Shown here: one piece after another, positions 46,157 to 58,000 of the stretch
How positions within the stretch are numbered: position 1 is the stretch's first letter
Layout of the letters: each line of letters starts with the position of its first letter
NCBI GenBank assembly: GCA_015501055.1
Contig: JADNYV010000063.1
Location: 122,061 to 186,060, forward strand
Source: Mucidula mucida
Lineage: Eukaryota; Basidiomycota; Agaricomycetes; Agaricales; Physalacriaceae
Direction: 5' to 3'
Length of the DNA: 64,000 nucleotides
Translations under genes and position numbers: made by a program
The notes under the pieces: model-generated
Database searches by the model: none
Told to the model about the DNA's origin: nothing
What the model saw: only the letters and a program-made list of their open reading frames with translations

Positions 46157-48938
46157 TCAATGAGCTTCTATCCCTCCCCCAGGTGTCGCCTTCTGAACCA
46201 CAATCAACTCCTCATTAATATGCTGATATCGCGCGCTACGCCGATAATGGTCTGCCGTATTCACCTCGCCTCGATCCCATGCCTGAAAACAAACACGTCA
46301 GTCATGATTGAACAAACAGCAAAGCTCAAAACAGACTAACACAGAACGCAGATGCTCCGCACGAGCAGTCCGAGAAGTATCCGCCACACCACAGTGCATA
46401 CACACAAACGTTAAACAATACCGCAACATTGGGGCAGAACTAGCCGCTAGATCGTTCTCCAACGACAACTCTCCTGGGCACGACCCAAAGCAAGGAGCTC
46501 TCATCCTCGACGCGAACCAGTCTTAAGATGGGATGATTCTAATGAAAAGATCAGCATTTCGGTAAGAACAAAGGAAGACTAACCATAGCTGTACGCCACC
46601 GCATCAGCGTAACGTCTGAGCCCCAGTAGCATCTCTATCTCCCTCACACTCCGCGTGCTGACACCGGAAAAACACTCCGCAGCGTCCATATCCTGAGCAG
46701 TCGCCGTCGCCGGATCGAGCCCAGACGCCCTCACAATCTCCACGCAGACCTTATACATCCCATCGCTTAACGTCTCAATGCCCCTTCCTGTCCACACAGC
46801 AACCTCCGTCTCCCCAACCGACGCACTCGTAATGAAGCACATATGCGAAGCAAAGTGCGGATAATGCAGAACGGTGGGATAGAACTGACAGTGCCACTGA
46901 CCCGAGCAGGTGAAGGCGTTGACGACGAGGGAAAGATCGTCACTGCGTCCCGGCTCTTTCGGAGCATCGCTTTCAACTCCTCCGCTTGGCTAGCCCTCCA
47001 GTTCTCGCATAGCGCTGGGACGGCTTCGAACGCTTGTGTGAGCTGGGTCGTGGCGTCCTCGTTGTGCGGCGTGTTCTTGATGATGTCGAGGAAAGGCTGG
47101 TACGTGGCAAGGGCCGACGGGGGCGGATTGTGCGGCGTATCCGGTAACGTTGCAAAGTAGGCACGCGCGAGGTCTTCCACCAGGCGAGTGCGCTCTTTGA
47201 TTTTGATTTGCATCTTTCGCCTGCGCAGATCAACGCGGAGCTGGAACATCAGTTCTGTGAGAGTGGGTTTGATCTCCTCCCAAGCTAAACGAGGAGATGT
47301 CAGGACCGGGTCAGCGAGGTGGCAATATAAACATACATTGGTCGGATAACTGTTTAGCGACGTTCACATCAGGATGACTTTGCAAAGTCGTGAGCACACT
47401 AGCGTCATCCAGTTCTTCTTGCCAGCCGTCAGCCTGGAGGCGTGCGATAATGCTGTCCCAAAGTCAGCGAATAAAAGACGCGGAAAGGAGTAACGAATAC
47501 CTCGTCAGCCTGTTTGCCAGAAGAGCCCGCAGCTCTGCAGCACGAGCCAAGTCTCTCGCTTCGATCCACTCCTCGTATTTCTTGCAGGACTACAATAGAA
47601 ATTAAGCTTACATCCGAACATCCAGGCGCCGAAGAAACTCACGAGTTCAAGCTCATAGTGATCAGTCAGTTTCTGTCCATACCAGGCCGCATACTCTGGC
47701 GATCCGCGCCGTAGGTTTGAGCTCTCCTTTACCATTCGCTGCCATGTATTGCGGTGATGAAAAAGCATGGTATACAGAACAGCTAATGGTACCAATTAAG
47801 CAATCGGCGGCGCAGGTGAGAGTACAATGATACATACGCCTAAAGAGCTCAAATCGTGGAACGGTGTTCACTATCTCGCGAGCTTTGTACCGATCTCCGA
47901 AAGGTTGAATGTGCCGGAGTTGCTGCTGTGTCACCATGCTGAAAATGATGAGCAAGGCTCATAGAATGAAAACAGTTGTCTCTCACATTATGCCCTTGTC
48001 CAAACACTCTTCGCAGATCCTCATACGAACCTCCCACATGATGTGGGTTTTCTCCTCATTTCCGCAGTGCTAAGAAAGCGAGTAAGCATCGTAAGAGATG
48101 TTATCCAGCGAACGAATACACGTACAGAACAAAAGTTGTCGAAGACCAAGCTCGTGTACTGAGGCTCGTTTAAATCCCCAATCACCGGAGGAAGCTCCAT
48201 CCGTTGAAGAGCGCCCTCCCAGAGAGCGAAACAATTGGACTTGCTCATCAGGAAAGCGCGTAGCGTCTTGTTGTGCGACTGAGCTGGAGGAGGTCATGAG
48301 GTTCACAGTGTGAGAAGATCTATTAAAGGGAATCAGTAAACACAAGGACTGAACTTAAAGTAACGCACCTCGATCACGATATCGAGCGGAAGCAACTCTA
48401 ATGCATTCGAATGTGATCCGGAGGCTGCACCTCGACATTAATATTCTCGAGCTCTGCTGCAAGATCCAGGTCGAGAGATTCATGAGTACTCCGCATTCGC
48501 ATTGAACCAGAAGACTCGGCGACCGTGTTCGCCTCGGCGGATTTTCATTAGTAGACGCGACGTCCATAGGAGCTTGAGCAAGCTCCTCTACATTCCCTGC
48601 CTCGTTCTGAGCTGAACCAGAAGCCTCGGCAACGGTGGGATTCTCGGGAGCCTCAATGTCGAGCGCAGCAACGACAACCCATCGGATTTTTCCTCGGCAT
48701 TCCCAGAAGACTCGACCGCAGCGCAGGTCTTGACGCGTTTCCGGGGTTTCCTGATACTATGAGACCCGGTTTCTTTGTTGACATCGTCTCTCTCTGGTTC
48801 GGGAGACGCAGGTCGAGCGCGCTTCTTCGCAGGAGCAGCTTTCGCCTTGCGCTTGACAACAGCCTTCGGCGCGGAAGACGAGGCCTTGTCATCCTTGGCC
48901 GCAAGACGGCCGGAGCGACGAGGAGGAGCAGATGACAT
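46157..48938 (-). pseudogene. F-box-like/zinc-finger family copy D, frameshifted
   Basis: Same exon order as B and C. Exon 1 shifts frame near 48680 (relative to copy A, bases are missing in the GATGAGGTTG tract) and near 48490-48545, and lacks the LMEA-coding piece, as does copy A. The F-box-like exon has lost a base near 48271 (GACAACAAGACG against GACAACCAAGAGG in B). The long exon reads well from 47249 to about 46955 (EDLARAYFATLPDTPHNPP), then loses a G (RKSRD where others have RKEPGRSDD) and shifts again after MDAA. The finger exons and C-terminus (stop at 46157) remain. The closest relative is copy A. Confidence 0.7.
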
Positions 48939-48997
48939 GTCGATAGCTTGTGATGGTGGTGGTTATAGAGTGAGTGCATTGTCCGATTTGATCAAAT

Positions 48998-49011
48998 CAC
49001 CTGATCGTAGG
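48998..49011 (+). promoter_or_regulatory. Shared family promoter motif (copy D)
   Basis: CACCTGATCGTAGG, 60 bp before the ATG at 48938, followed by GCCGTCCCAATTTG. Confidence 0.55.
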
Positions 49012-50316
49012 GCCGTCCCAATTTGTAATAGCCTGAATAGGCGAACAATAAGCACCTGTCTCAGTCAGTATCGATGTCATAAACATTCGTTCCATCGATA
49101 GGGTACACTCTCGCGCTCTGGAAATGCTATTCAACCATTCCACAAAGAATGTACACAAAAGTAGTATCAAATTCGTACCAGATGAATTCTACTGTACGAT
49201 TGAATCCCCTCCGATACGCACCGTAATGGACCCAAAATAACGACAGAATATATGGCGCGTGTCGTGAATGACACAAGAGATACGGACCCATCACCTTGAC
49301 TTCAGCGCGCTACAGAGACTGCGCCACATAGTCAGCATACGAAATTACGGCACGACACAGAAAAACGAAAGGATTGCTCAGTAGGAACAATTGATTATAA
49401 AAATAAATCAATGGTCATCAGGCATAAAACGCCCTCTATATCTCTAAACTCATCTTCGCGAGAAATGGCGGTAAAGGTTGTACTCACCTAGTACATCGAG
49501 AGCCAGAAATCGAGACACGCGACCTGCAAGGAGAAGGTCAGTATAACGTTGTTGACGATGCGGAAGAAGAAATAGAATCAGTGGATATATTTTGGTAAGC
49601 AGGTTTGTCCACAAGAGGTTGATTGGCTCTCGTTCGGAAGCAGAACTGATTGTAGTCATCATGACACGCTAAGAGGAATATGGCTTACCTCTGTTTGGAT
49701 GGAGAGCCCTTCTAAAGTCATCTACGGTAATCGCCCCAGTGCTGGCGGGCCTGGCGCAAAGACGCCTCACGTCGGTATTGTGCAGACGTCATTTCATCGA
49801 AAACGATTGCTCCCGGGGACAGACGCGCGAACTGTCTGAAAATTCTCAGAGAAATGAATCACAGCAGCTTTCTACTCCCCTTGAGCTGATTCGCCACGCG
49901 TCTTCTTTTTTTTTTTTTTGGCAAAGAATCGCGTCACTGGTGTTCACCAGCAGTCGTATGTGGTCGAGAGTCGCAGGAGTCATACACGCGACGGCGCCAA
50001 CGATTAGCGGACTTGGCAGGGTTAACATCGAATGAACATGGGGGAAGGAAAGAAGAAAACGTATGGCACGCCTGGCATTTTAATCACCGACGATTTGCCG
50101 TTTCTCGTTTTCGGAGATTTTCTCACGGTCTCGCTCTCCCAACTTGTTCAGCGTTTCTTAATTTGTTCATCGTTTCTTGCACTCTTCTGAAAGCCGAGTT
50201 TAAACGAAAGCCGAACTTGGACATCTCACAGTCAAGGTATACCGTTTCATAAACCAGCCTTCTCGGTACTTCGCTACGCCAAATTCATTAGGACTACTGC
50301 TACTACCAACTTTCTC
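49012..50316. other. Duplicated 5' flank of copy D
   Basis: Non-coding. It matches 44240-45520 (direct) and 4600-5930 (inverted). A T-run lies at about 49905-49919. Confidence 0.6.
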
Positions 50317-51330
50317 TTGACATTCACACTCACCACTTACATGTATACTGAGAATCCTTTTCTGCATATCCTCGGACGCTACGAGCTCAAGTGCGTGCAA
50401 GGGAAGAACGAAGTGTCGAAGCTCTTCGCATCTGCATCCCTCCTGGCAACAGCGCGTATGCGACGTGCTTCTCAAGAACGTAGGCATCAATACTATATCA
50501 TCGCACTAGAAGACGCTTCTAGTCTTCAATGCCTGCTTCGGAATCCCAAGGTTAGGCGCCGTCTGTCGATTCTTATCGTTGAGATCGTACGTCAACTGTC
50601 AAAAGTACACCAGGCACTCTATGACCGATTGTGGCGTACTGATCAACGCTAATTTGAACGTAAAAACGCTTCTTCCTTCTGCTCACCGACGAGTGATTAT
50701 CACCACCACCATGACCGCAGGGACATTGGATCCAGGTCTGCAACCTCGCGTCCAAGTTCAACCTTGAGCTTATCACTAACGACACGCTCCTTTAGCTACA
50801 CCTGCTTGGGCGTCCGACCTACGAGCTTCAGCCACAGCGCTCCGAGCGTCCATCGACGCCCTCGAAACCACTGTACTCCTAGCCATGAAGCGGCGCGACG
50901 CCATCGCAAGGATCCTCAGCTAGTGTTCTTTTTATCACACTTAGACAATACACAGATCGCAAATTATCACCGAGGGAGCGGCATCGGCGCTTACTACGAT
51001 GAAGTACCCTTCCTCGACGGCCGCCTCCCCACTCAACCTGTTCGTCCATTCTCTTATCGTCCTATGTACTATATTGACATTGAACCCATAATCGAACAGG
51101 CTCCATCTGGCCCAGGTCTTCCGCCAATCCCTTATTTCGCCGCACTTTGGAATCCAGAATTGACTGGGCAGCATTTAAATACATATCTGCACGGACATGG
51201 TATTACGGCTATTCCAGAGGAAGTCGAGGATCGTCGCTTCCTTCTGGCGCGCGTCTTGGGTGTTCGATTCAAGGACCCATCGAGGGCGAGCGTTGAAAGT
51301 ACAGAAAGTTTTGTCTCCCGCACGTACTGA
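50317..51330 (+). CDS. Mug135-like protein gene (exon structure uncertain)
   Basis: The C-terminal exon (about 50940-51330) encodes ANYHRGSGIGAYYDEVPF, then LPPIPYFAALWNPELTGQ and NTYLHGHGI. This matches the pattern of the Mug135-like C-terminal domain of basidiomycetes (basic residues, EVPFLDG, LPP, then a helix with L-x-x-YL-x-G-x-G). Upstream, SDLRASATALRASIDALE (about 50815-50870) is a plausible coiled coil of the same protein. The first frame (50317-50652; NEVSKLFASASLLAT, QCLLRNPKVRRRLSIL) may be its first exon or a separate small gene. Joining requires two or three introns that I could not place with confidence. The family is named after a meiosis-upregulated fission-yeast gene; the function is unknown. 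Confidence 0.5.
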
Positions 51331-51689
51331 TAGCTTGAATTTTTTTTGTACTTCGCGAAGCTAAGGCTTGAACCACCGATTTGACAGATATCTTTTCGGG
51401 AGCTTCATAAGCGACCGAGTGCCAAAGGTTCAACAAACAGCTTCTTCACCTATTTCACAGAAGTTGATAAGGTCAATCCTAATTTTGGAGGAGGGGCTGC
51501 TAGTCCTAATATGATAGAGACGGGTGATCCTGATACACAAAAACAATATTTATAGTTAAAAATGTCATGTCAAGTCACAGCACCTCTGTTCGGCGAAATG
51601 TCAAACGTTGAATTATTGGCATAAGCACTCTAGTTCATCTCTATACAGATCGTATTTTATATTGTCCAATGTAGATCGCGTCTTCATCT
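51331..51689. other. Intergenic between convergent genes
   Basis: Separates the 3' ends of the Mug135-like gene and family member G. Nothing else seen. Confidence 0.4.
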
Positions 51690-54112
51690 TCAGGTATCAA
51701 CACCCTCGAACTCGACCATTACCGACAACTGATTCAAATTGGTGTACTTAAAACTTCGTCGATAATGGTCCGCCATCGTAGACGCACCATCTATCCCATG
51801 ACTGCCAGGAAGTAAGCACAAATACGAATACACATGAATGCCAGAAAGTGATTCAGAACTTACACAGAACGAAGATGCTCAGCACGAGCAGTCGGGGAGG
51901 ACTCCTCCATATTACAGTGGACACAGACGAACGTCCAATGATACGCCTTATGAGCTACCGGCCACGACAGCTCTCGTCAAACATGGATTTCTCTTTCCTA
52001 CGTCCCAAAGCGATGAGCTCTTCGTCGTCAACGCGCGCTACTCCAGCGGGGTGGTGATGATTCTACAAAAACGTAGTAGGTATCCCACCGCCAGAACGAA
52101 ATAGAAAGGCTTACCATGGCCGTACGCCACCGCATCAAACGTACCGATTTCTTTCCTTCGCTTGACTCGCATTCCTCGCATCGGAAAAACACATCGGCAG
52201 CATCCATATCCTCAGCAGTGGCAGTGTTCGGATCTAGTCCACAATCTCGCACGACGCCCACACATCTATTGTAGACATCCTGAGTCAAGACACTAATTGC
52301 CTTGCCGCTCCAAACCTCGACCTGTGTATCACCAACGGAGGCGGTAGAAAAGAAGCACGCGTGGGAGGCGAAATGCGGGTAATGAAGGACGGTCGGTGAA
52401 GAGCAGTCAACGCACGTAAAGGCGTTGACAACCAAGGAAAGATCATCGCTGCGTCCCTTCTTTTTTTGGAGCATCGCTTTCAACCGAGCGCTTTGCTCCT
52501 GTCTCCACTTCTCGCATAGGTCGGGAACGGAGCCTAGCGCTTCCTTGAGCTTGTTATCGGTACCTGCTTCGGGTGGTGTGTTTTTGATGATATCCAAGAA
52601 AGGTTGGTAGATACAAAGGGCGGTAGCAGGTGGATTGTGTGGCGTTTCCGGCAACTTCGCAAAAATATGTCCGACGAGCTCCTTGAGAGTTTGTACTCGC
52701 AGCTTGATAGCACATTCCACCTTTGACTTGAGTGCGTCAGCGCGGACCTTGGCCATGACTTCGGTCAGGCTTGGACGAATCGAGTCCCAAGCTACGATGA
52801 TTCATCTCGGTATCAAGCAAACCGAATGAAAAGACACCTACTTGAATCGGTCAACACTTCGGGTACGTTGACGAGAGGATGAGATTGTAAGAGGTCGCGA
52901 ATGTGCACATGACTCAGTTCGTTCCATCCATCTGCCCTCAATCGAGCAATGATACTGCAGTCTGCATTAACTTTAACCGGACGAAGGGATAAACATATGT
53001 TACCCTTCCAATCTCAACTCAGCCCTAGAGTCGAACCACTTTTCATGCACGCTGTAGGACTTTATGGAAGGTTAAGCGTATGTTCAGCCATATGGGTATT
53101 GAATGAGACTTGCCGCAACAAGGGCTTCATGCTCTTTCTGTTTCTCCGAGAGCCAGGTAGCATACTCTGGTGATCCTCGCCGCAGCGGTGCACCCTCTTG
53201 CACCAGCCTCTTCCACGTAATTATCTCATAATACGATATATTTCTCCAGACTCGCCCTACAACGTGAGCCGGTGCGAGAGATTTGAGAGGATGAAAAGGC
53301 GTACGACGGACATAGTTGAAAGAGGGAGTGATTGGAAGTAAATCTCGGGCGTTTTCAACGTCGCCAAGCAAATGAAGCTGCCGAAGTCGTTCCTCAGTCG
53401 CCATGCTTCGAGTAATGAATAAGTTTCGTTACAGAAGTAGTTCTAGAACTTACATGGTCCCCTTGTCGAGACATTCCTTACAGAGCCTTATGCGTACTTG
53501 CCATAAAATATCCTTCGTGGTTGCCTCATAACAATTCTAAGAGGCAGTCAAAACATGCACGTTGTACTTTTTTAAAAAAGCATACGTGACAATGATTGTC
53601 AAATATAAGGTTCGCGTACTGCGGCTCACTGAAACCCTCAAGTACGGGCGGAAGACCTTCTATTTTCTTGAAGGCGCTGTGCCATGCAGCTATAGACGAC
53701 CTGTCCAAGAGCAAGAAACGTAGCGTTTTCGTCGTGCGAGTCATCCGGAGGAGGTCAAGAGGCTCCAAATGCGAAAAGACCTTCAATGAAACTAAAATCA
53801 GGAATGAGGCATCTCGCCTGGCTATGTCACGTACCTCAAATAGAACGTCAAGAGGAGCCTCGGTGAACAGACTTAATTTTCCTTGTCCTTTGCGAGCAGG
53901 AGAAGTCATGGCGCGTGTTCTAGGCTTTTTACGTAAAGGCTCTTCATTTTATTCGTAACGTACGCGTTTGGGGACTCGAGCGGGCCGCGCTTCTTCGCTG
54001 AAGGTGCCTTTGCCTTGGGCTTCGCTGGCTGAGACGAGGAGAGCTTGTTATCCTCCTTGTTCTGGGCAGGAGAGACACGGGTAGAGCGACGAGGAGGCAC
54101 AGTTGGCGACAT
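51690..54112 (-). CDS. F-box-like/zinc-finger family member G
   Basis: F-box-like segment: EAPLDVLFE / VFSHLEPLDLLRMTRTTKTL, split by intron 1. The CxxC...CxxC module is followed by MATEERLRQLHLLG. The long exon (to 52756) is clean, with AKLPETPHNPP, FTCVDC ... LHYPHFASHACF and FFRCEEC. The last exons give the C2H2 finger and a short tail ending GVDT at 51690. The N-terminus is uncertain: the basic start at 54112 (MSPTVPPRRSTRVSPAQ) and the start at 53909 (MTSPARKGQGKLSL) lie in different frames with a stop between. Either one base is missing in exon 1 or translation starts at 53909. Apart from that the gene reads without breaks. Confidence 0.7.
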
Positions 54113-54178
54113 ATCGTTAGGTGGTGATGATGGTGAAAGATGAAGTGGCCCCTATACAAAAACAAATAGAGATCGAGT

Positions 54179-54192
54179 CACCTGATCGCAAG
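54179..54192 (+). promoter_or_regulatory. Shared family promoter motif (member G)
   Basis: CACCTGATCGCAAG, 67 bp before the ATG at 54112. Confidence 0.5.
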
Positions 54193-54490
54193 ACTCACCA
54201 CCACGACCACGCTCATGATTTCTGGCTGCCCTTCTCCCTTGAGGAAACGTGCGTCCCATACTTTTTGTGCTCGAGACAAAGGACTTCGTGACTTTCGCAC
54301 TGAAACTCGTCCAACCGCCAAACTTGAACTCCGAGGATTCTGCATCTCGCGATAGTACTTTTTTGGGGAGAAAAAGAATCACTTTCCAGCAGGTTCTTGG
54401 TCATTCTCCACTGGTGGAGACTGCTTGCTTGTGTGCTGAGGTGAGTCTCCCGTTGCCTGTGATAAACGCTGCGTGTCCGGGCCTGATGAC
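54193..54490. other. Short intergenic stretch up to the LTR
   Basis: No gene supported. Ends in GCCTGATGAC immediately before the LTR. Confidence 0.4.
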
Positions 54491-55016
54491 TGTTAGCGAC
54501 TGACTAAGCCACGAGACTCAACCAGGTACCACAGCAAGAAACTAAGAAAGTGTTCGCGTTCGTAAGACTAGGCTAGGCCAGGTGTATAAACGAGATCGGA
54601 ACTAAAGTACAATGATACTACACTACTGCTTATATACTAGTAAGTCTGTGTTTGAGACTCCTTGTCCATACGCGTTTCCACTAGGGATGCTCCACGCCCT
54701 TGACCCAGTGTTGTATGCTACTAGTCCATGAAACCATTAAATACGAGTGGTAACTGCATGTAAGTAATAATACTGAAACGACCATGTGTACTACGAGTGT
54801 CGGCAGTGTGTATACAATAGTGAGTCCATGAGGTATCGGCATGTATGATGTCATCCATGTGTTAGGCGTGTGTCCGACATGAGTACGGCTTCGGTAATGA
54901 ACAGGAGTATGATCGGTGACGGAACAGATGATGAAACAGTCCGTTGACTGATAAGACAAGGCCCCCGATAAGATATGATAAGATGTGAAAATGTGAAAAT
55001 ATGGCAATTCATAACA
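54491..55016 (-). repeat. LTR 1 (3' LTR of the chromovirus)
   Basis: 526 bp, from TGTTAGCGACTGACTAAGCC to CAATTCATAACA, nearly the same as 60432-60960 and 63395-63921. The pol C-terminus ends just inside it at 55028. Confidence 0.9.
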
Positions 55017-55027
55017 TCACCCCCTCC

Positions 55028-58000
55028 TTAAGGCGCAAGTTCCATTCTGCGCCAGATTTGCTCCATAAGGGCCGCAGAGGGTAGCGTGACGTCAAGAGGT
55101 TCGGTGTCAGGCGGTGGCATGGGTCGGAATAGATGTGATGGAAATTGCGACATGGGAACTTCAATGCGAGCAAGCGCAGGTGGCTTTGGCTTGTTCGGGT
55201 ACTGCTGGTGGAAATCGCGAATAGCTTCGTCGGCATTCTTGAGATTGCATGCCGGTTCCCATGTCTGTTTGTGTGTGCCATAACCCTTCCAGTGAACCTT
55301 GTATTGAAAACCCCCGCGGTACTTCCGGGAATTCACCACTTTCTCAACCTCCCATTCCGGTTCGGCTCCTTCCAGCACAGGTGGTGGACGCGTGTCTCGG
55401 GGTTGCGTCGGAAATTGCGGCTCGTGGTAAGGCGTCAGCAGAGCCTCATTGAACACGGGATGGATGCTTTTCCACGTGTGAGGAATCTGGAGCTTGTAAG
55501 AGCTCGTCCCGACTTTCTTGATCACTTTGAACGGCCCAAACGTTTGTCATCAAGCTTCTTCATTGGTCGATCCGTGCTGAGATTCGTCCCTTCCAGCCAT
55601 ACTTTGTCGCCCTCCTTGTACTCTACTGCGTCTGTCCGCTTCCTGTCATAAAACCGTTTCATGTCCTCTTTTGCCATCTTCAATGCCGACCCTACTTCGT
55701 CCCATGTTTTCCTCATGCCGTCGGCAAACTCCTGCGCAGTCTCGTTTCTCGATGCCATTTTCGGAGCGGTGCCTTTGTAGGGGTGTCTGCCCATGTCTGC
55801 AAAGAACGGAGTACCTTGGTTGCTGAGTGTACCCAATCGTTGTAAACGAATTCGGCAGAGGGTAACCATTCATGCCAGTCGTTCTGATGGTAATTGACGA
55901 ATAACCGTAAGAAATGTTCTATCTCTTGATTCAACCGTTCTGTTTGCCCATTTGCCTGTGGATGGTACGCCGTCGTAAAGTTCCCTTCAATGCCCAACAG
56001 CCGGTATAACTCCTTCATGAAACGCGAGTGGTATTGCGGACCTCGATCGTGTATCATCTGTCGCGGCAATCCATGTATGGGGAAGATTCGATCGCGGTAA
56101 ATACGAGCCATGCCTTCTGACGTCAGGTGGTGTGTGTTGGTATAATGCGTAACCGCTTTGTGAAATGGTCCACAAACGTGCTGATCGCATTGTATCCTCC
56201 CGACTCCGGCACTCGCCGATCATGTCCGTCCCAACCTTCTCCCATGGTTCGCTTGGTACGTCTATAGGATGGAGGGGTGCAGCCGGTTTGTGCGATGTGA
56301 CTTTGTACTGGCATTTTTGACACCCTTCCACGTATTCGCGGACGTCTCGGCTAATTCCTGGCCACCAATAGGTGCGTGTGATCAACTCGAGAGTCTTGTA
56401 TCGTCCCGGATGCCCTGCAAGCTGTGCATCATGATGCATTCCAATAACTTTCCCCGCAATTCCTTGTCCTTTGGTATGTAAATACGATCTTTCCATATAA
56501 TAAGTCCATTTTCCTTCTCTTCCCATCCTTTTTCTTTGTTTTCTAATGCTTTTTGTACGTATCTGTCCTTGTTTCCTTTTCTTTGTTTGATTTTGTTAAG
56601 TAATTCGTCCTCCGGTGTAGCTACTGTATGTAAAGAAAATTGAATTTGTGATATAAAAAACTCCGGTTTAGCAAAACAATGTTTTCGTTATCTTTTTCCC
56701 CCTTCTCAAGGCCTGTCATCCTTGACAAGGCATCAGCTTTCCCCATCGTCTTGCCCGGTTTGTGAATCATCTGTATATCATACTCCGCCAACTCCGTAAC
56801 CCATCTCGCCTGCCTCCGATTCAACTTCTGTGGCTTCCGGAAGTACTGGAGGTTTTGATGATCGGTAAACACCTCCACCGTCTCCGTTGCTCCTAGAAGT
56901 ACTGCCTCCAGTCATCAATTGAGTCCATGATGGCCATCATTTCTTTGTCGTAGATCTCTAGTTGCGTTCAACTTCATTTAACGCGCGAGATCGGAAAGCC
57001 ACTGGTCTCCATTTGCCTCGACGAACTGGGATAGAACAGCCCCGTTGGCATAGTTCGAGGAATCTGCCTCGACTCGAAACTTGCCGTTGTCGCGTGGTAC
57101 GATCAGAACGGGTTCTTCCGTCATCCTCCGTTTCAACTCCTCAAACGCCTCATGCTGCTCCTTTCCCCAAACCCATTCGCCCTTCCCGGTTAGCGATGTC
57201 AATGGCTTGCTACCCCGCAAATCCCCGGATGAAACGTCGGTAGAAGTTGCAGAAGCCCAGGAATGACTGCACTTCCTTCTTCTTCGTCGGCTCCTTCCAT
57301 TCCTTCACTACGGCCACTTTTGCCGGATCCATCTTCACTTCTCCTCCTCCAACAATAACTCCCAAGTAATCTACAGTATGTGCCTCAAAACTACATTTCT
57401 CGGGTTTTAAATACAACTTATTTACTCGCAATATCTCTAGTACTTTCGTACAATATGCCTATGTTCTTCCAATGTTTCGTAAAAATAAGTATGTCGTCTA
57501 GGTAAACTATAACATGTCCTTCATCGATCAACTCCTTCAGAATGTGATTCATGAACGATTGAACGTTGCCGGCGAGTTTGTAAGTCCGAAGAACATGACT
57601 GAGGGCTCGAACAGGCCTCGTTTGTTCTAAACGCCGCTTTCCACTCATCACCTTCTTTGATCCGGATGTTATTGTAACCCCATCGGACATCCATCTTTGT
57701 GAAAACCTTTGCTCCCTTCAACTTGTCATAAGCTCCTGAATCAACGGCAAGGGGTATCGGTTCTTGATTGTCATGTCGTTCAACTTCCGATAATCCTGCA
57801 CTGGCCGAAGGCTTCCGTCCTTCTTCTTGACAAAGAAGAATGGTGACGCCATGGGTGAGATTGATGGCCGTATGCGTCCCGTGCGTATGTTTTCCTCCAA
57901 GAACTCGTCTATGCCTTCTGCTCGGATGGACTAAGGGGATAGACCTTGCAGTCAACCGGTTTGGAACCAGGCGTAAGTTCTATCGCGTGATCCCAGGGTC

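Larger units (their letters stand above)
45709..50543. repeat. Tandem triplication unit 3 (carries copy D)
   Basis: Begins with the same kinase-gene 3' fragment (CCGCTTGATACAGAACCAG) and runs into the intact Mug135-like gene, where homology to the other units stops at about 50543. This fixes the right breakpoint of the ancestral unit inside that gene's first exon. Confidence 0.8.
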
